Shown here: positions 8,422 to 18,068 of the stretch, in pieces
Layout of the letters: each line of letters opens with the position of its first letter
Numbering within the stretch: position 1 is the first letter of the stretch
Source: Algibacter marinivivus
GTDB taxonomy: Bacteria > Bacteroidota > Bacteroidia > Flavobacteriales > Flavobacteriaceae
Reading direction: 5' to 3'
Length of the DNA: 64,000 nt
NCBI RefSeq assembly: GCF_003143755.1
Contig: NZ_QFRI01000001.1
Span: forward strand, 1,758,051-1,822,050
Made by a program: the position numbers and the translations under genes
Notes under the pieces: model-generated
The model's input: only the letters and a program-made list of their open reading frames with translations
Told to the model about the DNA's origin: nothing
Databases searched by the model: none

Positions 8422-10185
8422 ATGCTGAAAAAACTACCTTATTTATATATAGCACTGCTAATTTCAGTATCCGTATTTGCTCAAGACTATCCTTTTAGTT
8501 TACCTGAAAATATGGAGGCAACTATTAACATAACATCTTCCTCAAGCGAAGAATTCAATAATTTATTACTCGGAACAAATACACATCATTTTACAACTTC
8601 AACAGAGAAGGCTCTAATAAACAAATTAAAGCCCATAACTATTAGGTTTCCTCATGGTTTATGGGCTAATTGGTACGATTGGCGACGTGATGTTACGCGC
8701 CTTTTTGGAACGGAAAGTTTCCAATATGAACAAGGCGTAAATAAAACTATCAGAACAAAAACAGTAGACCATTTAGCTAGTATAAACATATTTGACAATC
8801 TTAATATCAAAGTAGGAATAGAAGGCCTTACAAGTTTAAATGAAACCAGAAAATCCGAAACAGGAAAAGGGTTTGATATGATGTGGACGTTTAACATGAG
8901 TGCAGATGGTACCGATTTTAATAATGGATGCCCAGAAACCATAGCCCGATACGATGATTTAATTGCAAAAGGTTTTGAAGTAAAAGTTGTTGAAATGGGT
9001 AACGAGAATTTTTATCCAGGACAACGAAGCTCCATCATCCCAAATACTGAAGATTATATTGCCAGAGCAAAAGCCATGTCTGCTGCACTTAAAGCAAAAG
9101 ATCCAAATATAAAAGTATCCGTACCATTATTGCGAAGAGATAATTGGGCAAATCCTAATTGGAATCAAGATTTAACCCAAGATCTTACTTATTTTGATGC
9201 TGTTACTGTACACACCTATGTAGGTTCAGACCCAGATGATGCTAGCAATAGCGACGAAGCTTATGGTACAGCACTTACAGCACGTAAACACTTAGGGAAT
9301 TCTATTTATGATTATGCGCATCAAGTAGCACCCAATAAACCAATTTGGTTAACCGAGTGGGGTGTGAAATCTGGTGGCCCAAATGCGGTATCTGTTTTAG
9401 GAATGGCAGATTGTTATATTTTTATGAGTGAAAATCAAGATATTTTTGAACGTGCCAATTGGTTTAGTGTAAATGGAAAATTAAACTCACATTACGTATG
9501 GGAAACTTATATTTCACCAAGTGGAGTAGAGCGCCCAAGAATTAAGTACCCTTTAGAAAAAACACTGTTTGGGTCGGCATACGAAATTATACGTTTAGCA
9601 ATTGAAAATACTACATTAATTGAGAGTGATGTACAAGTTCCAAACCTTGTAGATGGTGTAAAAGCGGTTAACGCCAGAGCTGTAACTAAAGATGGAAAAA
9701 CCTCTGTTTTTGTTGTAAACCTTAGTAATCAGGATGTGCCATTTAATGTGAATATTGATGGTGATTTTTATACAGATAATGCTGTTCACAAGGCCATATC
9801 ATTTTCAACAATGGATGAGGAAAGAGCTATGGGGATTGATGTAGATCCGTTAACTCTAATTAGCGATGGCAGTGAAAGTATTACTTTACCTAAATTTTCA
9901 ATAAATATTATAGAATTATCTAATGCTTCATTATCCGCTTCAAAAATCGTTAAACAAAATGAGGTGAGTATATATCCAAATCCTAGTAATGGGACATTCA
10001 ATATAAAACTAAACCATGGAGAAGATACGCAGTATCGAATTTATTCGATTAATGGTGTAGAAATTCAAAAAGGTAATTTTGTATCAACAAAAGAGATTCG
10101 TTTTGAAAATCATCAAACAGGTATTTATATATTACAACTTGAGGGAAGTCAAGGTATTTCAACCCAGAAAATTGTGGTTAAATAA
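8422..10185 (+). CDS. Secreted clan GH-A glycoside hydrolase with T9SS sorting domain
   Basis: A signal peptide ends at S-V-F-A-Q. The catalytic domain is a (beta/alpha)8 barrel of clan GH-A: V-E-M-G-N-E-N places the acid/base at Glu195, and W-L-T-E-W-G places the nucleophile at Glu312. The N-terminal strand I-R-F-P-H-G-L-W-A-N-W resembles enzymes of the GH39/GH51/GH79/GH86 type, but I cannot assign a family. A beta-sandwich (about 395-500) follows, then a T9SS type A sorting domain beginning at I-Y-P-N-P-S-N-G-T-F and ending in K-I-V-V-K. It should therefore be exported and attached or released at the cell surface, fitting an enzyme that cuts the long polymer. It is a single-gene unit, with a box upstream and a terminator downstream. 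Confidence 0.8.
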   Translation: MLKKLPYLYIALLISVSVFAQDYPFSLPENMEATINITSSSSEEFNNLLLGTNTHHFTTSTEKALINKLKPITIRFPHGLWANWYDWRRDVTRLFGTESFQYEQGVNKTIRTKTVDHLASINIFDNLNIKVGIEGLTSLNETRKSETGKGFDMMWTFNMSADGTDFNNGCPETIARYDDLIAKGFEVKVVEMGNENFYPGQRSSIIPNTEDYIARAKAMSAALKAKDPNIKVSVPLLRRDNWANPNWNQDLTQDLTYFDAVTVHTYVGSDPDDASNSDEAYGTALTARKHLGNSIYDYAHQVAPNKPIWLTEWGVKSGGPNAVSVLGMADCYIFMSENQDIFERANWFSVNGKLNSHYVWETYISPSGVERPRIKYPLEKTLFGSAYEIIRLAIENTTLIESDVQVPNLVDGVKAVNARAVTKDGKTSVFVVNLSNQDVPFNVNIDGDFYTDNAVHKAISFSTMDEERAMGIDVDPLTLISDGSESITLPKFSINIIELSNASLSASKIVKQNEVSIYPNPSNGTFNIKLNHGEDTQYRIYSINGVEIQKGNFVSTKEIRFENHQTGIYILQLEGSQGISTQKIVVK

Positions 10186-10216
10186 ACTTTAAAATACTAA
10201 CCATAAGCATAATATA

Positions 10217-10253
10217 AAACGCTACCAAATCAATTTTATGGTAGCGTTTTTCG
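10217..10253 (+). terminator. Rho-independent terminator
   Basis: An inverted repeat with AACGCTACCA and TGGTAGCGTT arms is followed by a T-rich tract. It sits 32 bases after the stop codon of the gene ending at 10185. Confidence 0.85.
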
Positions 10254-10284
10254 TTTTGTTTAAATAATAAATATAAATCTTAAG

Positions 10285-10328
10285 CATGAGAGTACAGGAT
10301 AATAATAGTAGAAACGGTTTTATTTTAA
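10285..10328 (+). promoter_or_regulatory. PUL box 2 with -7 element
   Basis: CATGA-GAGTA-CAGGATA (10285-10301) precedes a -7-like TATTTTAA at 10321, 26 bp after the start of CAGGATA. It precedes the GH106 gene at 10363. Confidence 0.65.
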
Positions 10329-10362
10329 GAGTTATATATTTAATTCAAAAATTATTAATTCA

Positions 10363-13200
10363 ATGTATATAAGTAAGTTTTTTCCAGTTTTAGCTTTAGT
10401 TTTTCTTATGTCCTCATGTAATGAAAGTAAGTTGGAAAAAACTAACGCTCAAGATTTATTTAGCAAATTTCAGAAACCTCCAGCAGAAGCGCGCCCTTTT
10501 GTACGTTGGTGGTGGAATGGTAATAAAATTAAAACTTTAGAACTTGACAGACAATTAGAATCTCTAAAGAATGTTGGGTTTGGAGGTGTGGAAATAAACC
10601 CAATTGCTATGCCAGCTGCTTTTAACAAAAACGAAAAATCTTTAGTTTGGATGAGCGATGAATGGGTTGATATGGTAGTTCATGCGGCTAAAAAAACCAA
10701 AGATTTAGGCATGATTACAGACATAATTGCTGGCACAGGATGGCCGTTTGGTGGAGAATTTTTAAAGGACGAAGAGACGAGTCAACGGATGGTCACAGAC
10801 TTTATTGAATATAATTCTAATGAGGTTATTAAAGTTGATGAAGAGTATTTAATTAATTTGTACAAAAAAAAGTTTGGAAAAGCCAGAGCTCAAAGGCATA
10901 TAAGTAAAAGAACAACTTATGGGCTAGCTAATCTAGCTTTAATTCCCAAAGATTGTAATGATAAGAGTCAGATAATAAATCTTATAGGGCACTTAGATAA
11001 AAAAGGAAAACTAAACTATAAAATTGAAAGCTCAGAGAAATATTATTTAAGCTATTCGCTTATTCAACAAAATTTCAGAGATGTAACTCTTGGGGCTCCT
11101 GGAGGAGCAGGTCCGGTTATGGATCATTATAAAAAGGAAATGACCTTGGCATATTTGAATAGGTTAAAGAAAATATCAGAACGTTCAGGTATTCCACTAA
11201 ATCAATTAATTAGAGCCATTTTTTGTGATAGTATTGAGGTTTCTGGAGCTAATTGGACTGATGGTTTCGAAAATATTTTTTTTCGTACTTATGGTTACAA
11301 ACTAGATAAGTGGATGCCTTTTGTGTTTTATTCTGCCCGTGGGAATTATTCAAATGATAAATATTCCAACAACTTCTCGCTAGAATTTAAAGACAATTTA
11401 AAACGTGTTCGATACGATTACAATAAACTATTGGTAGAAGTATTTTTAAAAAACTTTACCCAAACTTATAAAGATTTTTGTGAAGCAAATGATGTGCTTT
11501 GCAGATATCAAGCCTATGGAACACCTTTTTTAATGGGGATGTTAGATGGGTATATGATACCAGATATTCCTGAAAGCAATAATTGGATTTATTCTGCAGA
11601 AATGAAAGATTCTTTATGGAAGTGGAACCAAAGTCATGGGTACATGACTTGGAATATGTACGCTTCTGCTGGAGGGCATTTAACAGGAAAAAAGATTGTA
11701 AGTTCTGAAGTTATGACTAATACTCAAGGACTATTTAAAACAACTTTAGAAGAAATAAAACAACATGATGATATGAATTTCATTACAGGTATTAATCATT
11801 CTATTCTACATGGTTACAATTACTCTCCACAAGAAGAGCCATTTCCGGGATGGATACGTTATGGTGCTTATTTTAGCGAACAAAATACTTGGTGGAAACA
11901 TCTTAATAATTGGGTAGATTATAATGCACGATTATCAGCGGTGTTTCAAAATTCTCAAGCCAATAAATCTATTGCTATTATTGGACCTACTGCCGATTTA
12001 TGGGGAGATAAAGGTTTAGCAAGAGAACCTTTTCATTTAGAACCAAGTTATTTATATAAGCTTTGGGAGCCTATAAGCCAGTTAGGATATTCTTGCGAGT
12101 ATATAAATCAAAATGTTTTGAGAAATGCAAACATAGAGGGCGGTGTTATTTCATATGGAAAAATGAGTTACAAGCTATTAATTTTAGCAAGTTTAAAATC
12201 CATCCATCCAGAAACGGCATTAACTATAAAAAAGTTTGTAGAATCTGGTGGTAAGGTTGTTGTAGTTGATGAGCTACCAACTAAGTCATTGCACTATGCG
12301 GATTTTTATAAAAATGATGAAGAGGTAAAAGCAATTATGGAAGGTCTTTTAGCAAGCCATACTAATTCATTCATCAGAATTAAACAACCAAAATTGATAG
12401 AAAAATTATTGAGTTGGACTAATGAATTTTTAAATAGATCTAAGATTGCACCAGATGTTCTAATAAGTAATCCAACTAAAAAAGTCTATCAAATACATCA
12501 ATATACAGAAGATAAAGATATTTATTTTTTCACAAATATTCATCGGTATAATGTTACGTCTTTTAATGCAAAATTCCCTGTAAAAGATAAATATCCATAC
12601 ATGTGGAACCCAGAAACAGGAGAAAGAATACCTTTTTACTACGCTAAAAACACAAATGAATTACAGATTTCTTTGAATCCTTTAGAATCTTTATTGTTAG
12701 TTTTTGAAGAAGAAAAACCAGATAATAAAGTAATAAAAGAGAGTGTCAAAATAAAAAATAGCAAAGAAATTAATGAAAATTGGATTGTAACGGGGTATCG
12801 AGTAGATAATAAGATATACAATTGGAATATGTCTGATTTAGTTGATTTCAGTGAATCGATTGATACAACAAAAAATTCATTTGCTGGAGAAATTATTTAT
12901 GAGACAACGATAAACAACACAGACGATTTTACACACATAGATCTAGGTGATGTAAATGAAGGAGTAACTGAACTATATGTTAATGGTAAAAAAGTAGGCA
13001 AACGTTGGTACGGAAAAGCAGTTTATTCTATAGAAAAATTTTTAAAGCAAGGTGATAATACTATAGAAGTACATTACACAACTGTTTTGGCTAACTATTG
13101 CAAATCACTTGATAATCCATTAACAAACGTTTGGACAAGACGGTATAAAAATTTGGTTCCAACAGGACTAGAAGGTCCTGTGAAATTGTTAAGTTATTAA
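10363..13200 (+). CDS. GH106 alpha-L-rhamnosidase-like lipoprotein
   Basis: The signal peptide ends in a lipobox with Cys19 (F-L-M-S-S-C). P-F-V-R-W-W-W-N-G (about 45-53), V-G-F-G-G-V-E-I-N-P and G-T-G-W-P-F-G-G (124-131) are the characteristic N-terminal barrel motifs of GH106. At the C-terminus a galactose-binding-like beta-sandwich has T-E-L-Y-V-N-G-K-K-V-G and ends in G-P-V-K-L, as usual in the family. Its 945 residues are within the family range. GH106 enzymes remove alpha-L-rhamnose from non-reducing ends, which fits the other rhamnosidases and the mutarotase in this window. It appears monocistronic, with a box on either side. The precise linkage cannot be read from sequence. Confidence 0.87.
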   Translation: MYISKFFPVLALVFLMSSCNESKLEKTNAQDLFSKFQKPPAEARPFVRWWWNGNKIKTLELDRQLESLKNVGFGGVEINPIAMPAAFNKNEKSLVWMSDEWVDMVVHAAKKTKDLGMITDIIAGTGWPFGGEFLKDEETSQRMVTDFIEYNSNEVIKVDEEYLINLYKKKFGKARAQRHISKRTTYGLANLALIPKDCNDKSQIINLIGHLDKKGKLNYKIESSEKYYLSYSLIQQNFRDVTLGAPGGAGPVMDHYKKEMTLAYLNRLKKISERSGIPLNQLIRAIFCDSIEVSGANWTDGFENIFFRTYGYKLDKWMPFVFYSARGNYSNDKYSNNFSLEFKDNLKRVRYDYNKLLVEVFLKNFTQTYKDFCEANDVLCRYQAYGTPFLMGMLDGYMIPDIPESNNWIYSAEMKDSLWKWNQSHGYMTWNMYASAGGHLTGKKIVSSEVMTNTQGLFKTTLEEIKQHDDMNFITGINHSILHGYNYSPQEEPFPGWIRYGAYFSEQNTWWKHLNNWVDYNARLSAVFQNSQANKSIAIIGPTADLWGDKGLAREPFHLEPSYLYKLWEPISQLGYSCEYINQNVLRNANIEGGVISYGKMSYKLLILASLKSIHPETALTIKKFVESGGKVVVVDELPTKSLHYADFYKNDEEVKAIMEGLLASHTNSFIRIKQPKLIEKLLSWTNEFLNRSKIAPDVLISNPTKKVYQIHQYTEDKDIYFFTNIHRYNVTSFNAKFPVKDKYPYMWNPETGERIPFYYAKNTNELQISLNPLESLLLVFEEEKPDNKVIKESVKIKNSKEINENWIVTGYRVDNKIYNWNMSDLVDFSESIDTTKNSFAGEIIYETTINNTDDFTHIDLGDVNEGVTELYVNGKKVGKRWYGKAVYSIEKFLKQGDNTIEVHYTTVLANYCKSLDNPLTNVWTRRYKNLVPTGLEGPVKLLSY

Positions 13201-13220
13201 TTATTAAAATGAATTTATTG

Positions 13221-13265
13221 CATGACGGAGCAGGATAATTTTTTTAATGCGTTGTAATATCTTTC
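13221..13265 (+). promoter_or_regulatory. PUL box 3 with -7 element
   Basis: CATGA-CGGAG-CAGGATA (13221-13237) is followed by a run of T. The -7-like TATCTTTC starts at 13258, 27 bp after the start of CAGGATA. It drives the GH78-GH43-esterase-sulfatase-DUF1080 operon. Confidence 0.7.
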
Positions 13266-13300
13266 AATTTTAATATAAGTATCAAATTAATAGTGTCATA

Positions 13301-16159
13301 ATGATAAAAAAACAAGCTCTATTTTCAATAGTTTTCTTAACTATTTTTTGCATATCCTGTAAGCAGGTTTCTACCTCAAGAACACCAATGTCTTTTGAGA
13401 AATTATCGATAAATCTTAAGTATAATCCTTCAGCAATAGAAAGCAAACAACCTTTGTTTTCCTGGATTATAGATGTAGAAGGGTATAATAAATCACAATC
13501 GGCTTATCATATTTTGGTAGCTTCATCCCAAGAAAAATTAAATGAAGATGATGCAGATCTATGGAATTCAGATAAAGTAAAAAGCGAGAAATCTACATTT
13601 GTAAAATACACAGGAAAATCTTTAAAAGCGCTCCAGAAATACTTTTGGAAAGTTAAAATCTGGGATGAACAAGGAACGGTTTCAAAATGGTCTGAGGTTC
13701 AAGAATTTGAAATGGGTTTGATGCATTCTGACAATTGGGGTGCTTCAAAATGGATTACGCTAAATAAAGATACTCGAACTTCAGAGCATCGTTTTAGAGG
13801 TTATAAAAGAGGTAACATGAAGAAATCGAAACCAGTTGAGGGTTTTTCAGCTAGTTATTTTAGAAATGAGATAGACCTTAGTAAAGATATCGAAAATGCG
13901 CAAGCATATATTTGCGGTTTAGGCTATTATGAGTTGTATTTAAATGGAACTAAAGTTGGAGACCATGTTTTAGATCCTGCACCATCAAATTACGATAAGC
14001 AAGCCTACTATGTGAATTATGATATTACAGAACAGTTGAAATCTGGTAAAAATGCCTTTGGAATTATATTAGGAAATGGCTTTTACGGACAAAATATTTC
14101 TTGGAGCAGAGATCCAGAATCAAATAAAAAAGGGGTGTCTTACGGTCCGCCAACAGTACGTTGTTTGGTGAAATTAAATTATAAAGATGGGACATCAGCA
14201 GATTTTTATACTGACGAAAACTGGAAAGAAGCTACAGGACCAATAGTATTTAATAATATTTATGGAGGAGACACCTATGATGCACGTTATGAATTAGGAA
14301 ATTGGAATACAGTTGGTTACAATGATACTAAATGGGGAAATGCAAAAGTAGTATCTCCGCAAGTAAAAAAAATAAGTGCAAGTCAAATTCCACCAATTAA
14401 AAAGCTAAAAGAATTTGAACCACAAAAGGTTTTTAAAGCACCAGATGGTAATTGGATTGTTGATTTTGGACAAAACATTGCTGGTTGGGTAAAATTAAAC
14501 GTTCAAGGAAATGAAGGGCAATTAATTGAAATTACAACTACCGAAGCATTATTAACTAACGGAAAAGATATTTTTCCGGGTTCAACAGGAGGTGGTGCAA
14601 ATGGAATGGCACAAATTTACAAGTACATCTGTAAAGGTGATGGTTTAGAATCTTGGGAACCTAAATTTAGTTATCACGGGTTTAGATATGCAAAAATAAA
14701 TGGTACTTCTAAAAAGCCAGATGCTGATATGATTAAAGCAGTTTTGGTAGCTACAGATATTCAAGAAACTGGAAGCTTTGCATCTTCAGATGAATTGCTA
14801 AACAAAATGCACAGCATTAGTAAATGGACGATTGTAGACAATATTCACGGTATTCCAGAAGATTGTCCACACCGCGAAAAATGTGGCTGGTTAGGCGATG
14901 CACATGCATTTTGTGAATATGCACTTTACAATTATGATATGTACGATTTCTATAAAAAATATATGGAAGACATCCGTACACAAATGCGACCAACAAAAGG
15001 GCATAACACCCCAGATATAAAATTTCAAGTGCCAACTATGATTGCTCCAGGAAAACGTACATCAACCTACGCAAAGATAGATTGGGGCGTAGCCACTATG
15101 TATTTGCCATGGTATAATTACAAGTTTTATGGTGATGATGCCATAGTAAAAGAATACTACCCAGAGATGAGAAACTTGACTAATTTTTATCTAAATTACA
15201 AAGGTGAAAATGGCATTATGCAAGATGGTATGGGCGATTGGTGCCCACCACGATGGGATAGACGTAAAAACCCTTCAGCTATGGAGTGCGACCCTATTAT
15301 TTCTGCAAATGCCTATTTCTATGATGTTTTAGGTATTATGGAAACCTTTGCAGAAATGAATAATGATGTAGCTTTCGCTCTAAAAATGAAACAAGAACAA
15401 CGTGAATTAAAAGACGCGTTCAACAAAGAATTTTTAGTTGAAATACCCAATACAAAACACAAATGGTATCAAAGTCAAACAGCAACTGTTCAAGCTTTAC
15501 AGTTTGGCTTAGCACCAGAAAACGATATTGAAAGTATTGTTAACGGTTTAGCATACGATATTGTTGAAGTTAAAGGAGGGCACCATTCCACGGGAATTCA
15601 TGGAAACAGATATATCTATACTGTTTTAACCGAAAATGGAAATGCAGATTTAGCACATCAAATTTTAACAACACCAGATTTTCCAAGTCAAACGTATGTC
15701 ATGAATTCAGGCTTTACCACATGGCCAGAACGCCAATTTGTTTGGGAAGAAATGGAAGGGCCAACAAATTCTTTAAATCACCCAATGCACTCTGGTTTTG
15801 CAGCTTATTTTTATGAAGCATTAGGTGGTATTAAATCTTCAGAAAATCAACCAGGTTATAAAGTATTTACTGTAAATCCTGAGTTTCCTACTATAATTAC
15901 AAACACGGAAGTAAAAGTGCCAACACCTTATGGCGATATTACCAATGATTGGACGATAAAAAATGATGTGTTAAGTATGAATCTTGAAGTACCGTTTAAT
16001 ACAAAAGCTAGGGTTTTAGTGACGCCTTCAGAGCTTGAAAGTTTAAAAATAAACGGTGCACCTATTACAGAATTTAAACAAAATAACCCTATTGAAATAG
16101 CAGACGGATTTGTAATTTTAGGCTCAGGAGATTACACAATAGCATATCCAAAAAACTAA
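13301..16159 (+). CDS. GH78 alpha-L-rhamnosidase, lipoprotein
   Basis: A lipoprotein signal ends at Cys20. The domain order is that of large GH78 enzymes: an N-terminal fibronectin-like domain (P-L-F-S-W, then Y-F-W-K-V-K-I-W-D), a sugar-binding jelly-roll (Y-E-L-Y-L-N-G-T-K-V-G-D), a second beta-domain (V-D-F-G-Q-N-I-A-G-W), the (alpha/alpha)6 barrel and a C-terminal beta-sandwich. The catalytic-region motif reads D-C-P-H-R-E-K-C-G-W-L-G-D (521-533). The two GH78 genes at 40577 and 43397 instead have [14 protein letters not shown], so this one belongs to a different subgroup. It heads an operon with GH43, an esterase, a sulfatase and DUF1080. The target is probably terminal alpha-L-rhamnose on imported oligosaccharides. 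Confidence 0.9.
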   Translation: MIKKQALFSIVFLTIFCISCKQVSTSRTPMSFEKLSINLKYNPSAIESKQPLFSWIIDVEGYNKSQSAYHILVASSQEKLNEDDADLWNSDKVKSEKSTFVKYTGKSLKALQKYFWKVKIWDEQGTVSKWSEVQEFEMGLMHSDNWGASKWITLNKDTRTSEHRFRGYKRGNMKKSKPVEGFSASYFRNEIDLSKDIENAQAYICGLGYYELYLNGTKVGDHVLDPAPSNYDKQAYYVNYDITEQLKSGKNAFGIILGNGFYGQNISWSRDPESNKKGVSYGPPTVRCLVKLNYKDGTSADFYTDENWKEATGPIVFNNIYGGDTYDARYELGNWNTVGYNDTKWGNAKVVSPQVKKISASQIPPIKKLKEFEPQKVFKAPDGNWIVDFGQNIAGWVKLNVQGNEGQLIEITTTEALLTNGKDIFPGSTGGGANGMAQIYKYICKGDGLESWEPKFSYHGFRYAKINGTSKKPDADMIKAVLVATDIQETGSFASSDELLNKMHSISKWTIVDNIHGIPEDCPHREKCGWLGDAHAFCEYALYNYDMYDFYKKYMEDIRTQMRPTKGHNTPDIKFQVPTMIAPGKRTSTYAKIDWGVATMYLPWYNYKFYGDDAIVKEYYPEMRNLTNFYLNYKGENGIMQDGMGDWCPPRWDRRKNPSAMECDPIISANAYFYDVLGIMETFAEMNNDVAFALKMKQEQRELKDAFNKEFLVEIPNTKHKWYQSQTATVQALQFGLAPENDIESIVNGLAYDIVEVKGGHHSTGIHGNRYIYTVLTENGNADLAHQILTTPDFPSQTYVMNSGFTTWPERQFVWEEMEGPTNSLNHPMHSGFAAYFYEALGGIKSSENQPGYKVFTVNPEFPTIITNTEVKVPTPYGDITNDWTIKNDVLSMNLEVPFNTKARVLVTPSELESLKINGAPITEFKQNNPIEIADGFVILGSGDYTIAYPKN

Positions 16160-16194
16160 GTTTACAAGACACTAAAATATCTAAAAGGCATACT

Positions 16195-17985
16195 ATGAAA
16201 CTAACATATAACACTGTTTTACAATCACTAATTATTATGCTATTAGTGTCATTTACCAGTTGTAATTCAAAACCAGAAAACAAAACAATAACATCATCAA
16301 AAGATTTGGCTCAAGCCCAAACGGGTAGCTTTGGAGACCAAGGTGATGGTACATACATCAATCCTATTTTAAATGCAGATTATCCAGATTCTGATATCGA
16401 GCAAGTAGGCGATACGTATTATATGATTACATCAAAGCAACACATGTCGCCAGGGATGCCAATTCTAGAATCTAAAGACATGGTGAACTGGACGAATGTG
16501 GGGCACGTGTTTAAAAGTTTATCTTGGGCGCCAGAATACAATTGGGATCGCATGAATGGCTATTCTTTTGGTACTTGGGCAGGCGATTTAGCATACCACA
16601 ATGGTACTTGGTATTGCTACCAAATAGATTATCAACATGGTTTAATGGTAGCAACGGCAAAGGATATAAAAGGCCCTTGGAGTAAACCTATTATGATGCT
16701 CCCAAAGGCTGAGGTGCTAGATGATCCGGGAGTGTTTTGGGATGAAGAAACACACAAAGCTTACGTAATAATTAATACAGCTGGCAAGCAAAAAGCAGCA
16801 ACTAATACAATTGAAGGTAACGAAAATAGAATTTACGAAATGAGTTGGGATGGTACAAAAATCCTAGGCGAAGGTAAATTAGTGTACACTGGTATGGGAG
16901 CCGAAGCTGCTAAAATCTATAAAATAAATGGCACTTGGTATATCTTTTTAGCACAATGGACCATGGGTGATACATCCACCAAACCAGGTGTGAAAAACCC
17001 AAAAAACGATAGAAAACAAATTGTACTACGCTCCAAAGAAAGTATTTACGGGCCTTACGAAGTAAAAACTGTATTAGAAAAGGGTACAGCCTTTAATGAT
17101 CGTAGTGCAAGTCAAGGCGCATTAATGCAAGCACCAGATAAATCGTGGTGGTATATGCATCAATTGATTCAGAATGATACCATTCCATTCCAAGGGCGTC
17201 CGCAATGTTTAGAACCTGTAAATTGGGTTGACGGATGGCCAATTATAGGTATAGACGAAGATAACGATGGCATTGGCGAACCCGTAAAACAACACAAAAA
17301 ACCTATAGACGGTTACCCAATTACTGCCCCAAGTTCAGACGATGATTTTTTATCATCTAAATTAGGGTTTCAGTGGGAGTGGAACCATAATCCAAGAAAC
17401 ACACATTGGTCTTTAACCGAGCACCCAGGGTGGTTACGCCTAAAAGCAAGCAAAATATTGCCAAACGAAAAAGGTTACGGACCAAACATAAACGAGTGGA
17501 CAAACAACGATGGTTCCGACTCAGATTTCTGGAGAGCTTCTAATACGTTAAGTCAGCGTATTATGGGCATCACCACTGGAACAGCTGTAGCTAAATTTGA
17601 TATTTCTGGTATGCAACCACACCAATTAGCAGGATTTGTAAGATATGGCGGCGTGTTCAATTTATTAGGTGTAGAGGTAGATGAAAACGGTGAAAAGTAT
17701 ATCATTTACATGGATACATTTGGTAAAAAAACAAAAGGCCCGAAAGTTGTTGGACCTGATTTTTATGTACGCACTGTCAACGATAGTAATCAAGCTAAAT
17801 ATGAATATAGTGTAGATGGTGAGTATTTCTCAGATTTTGGACCAACCTTTACTATTGCTTTTGGAAAGTGGACAGGCGATCGTTTAGGCTTCTTTTCATG
17901 GAATGAAAAAGAAGATGCAGGATATATTGATGTGGATTGGTTTACTTATGATTATGATGGGCCAAAAGCTGCAAAATCTGAATAA
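16195..17985 (+). CDS. GH43 glycoside hydrolase, lipoprotein
   Basis: A lipoprotein signal ends at Cys23 (F-T-S-C). The five-bladed propeller of GH43 is indicated by N-P-I-L-N-A-D-Y-P-D-S-D-I (likely base Asp65), L-D-D-P-G-V-F-W-D (pKa-modulating Asp177) and G-A-E-A-A-K-I-Y (acid Glu237). A C-terminal beta-sandwich from about residue 380 (D-D-D-F-L-S-S-K-L-G-F-Q-W-E-W-N) matches the accessory domain common in beta-xylosidase-type GH43. Family members act mostly on beta-xylosides or alpha-arabinosides. Ulvan contains xylose, so a beta-xylosidase role is plausible but inferred. The gene follows the GH78 by 35 bases. Confidence 0.9.
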   Translation: MKLTYNTVLQSLIIMLLVSFTSCNSKPENKTITSSKDLAQAQTGSFGDQGDGTYINPILNADYPDSDIEQVGDTYYMITSKQHMSPGMPILESKDMVNWTNVGHVFKSLSWAPEYNWDRMNGYSFGTWAGDLAYHNGTWYCYQIDYQHGLMVATAKDIKGPWSKPIMMLPKAEVLDDPGVFWDEETHKAYVIINTAGKQKAATNTIEGNENRIYEMSWDGTKILGEGKLVYTGMGAEAAKIYKINGTWYIFLAQWTMGDTSTKPGVKNPKNDRKQIVLRSKESIYGPYEVKTVLEKGTAFNDRSASQGALMQAPDKSWWYMHQLIQNDTIPFQGRPQCLEPVNWVDGWPIIGIDEDNDGIGEPVKQHKKPIDGYPITAPSSDDDFLSSKLGFQWEWNHNPRNTHWSLTEHPGWLRLKASKILPNEKGYGPNINEWTNNDGSDSDFWRASNTLSQRIMGITTGTAVAKFDISGMQPHQLAGFVRYGGVFNLLGVEVDENGEKYIIYMDTFGKKTKGPKVVGPDFYVRTVNDSNQAKYEYSVDGEYFSDFGPTFTIAFGKWTGDRLGFFSWNEKEDAGYIDVDWFTYDYDGPKAAKSE

Positions 17986-18068
17986 AATCATTTAAATTTT
18001 TAAAATCCACGAAAAATAAATAGAAGTTAAATCAATAAAAGGTATAGTAAATAGAGAAAATTAATAAT

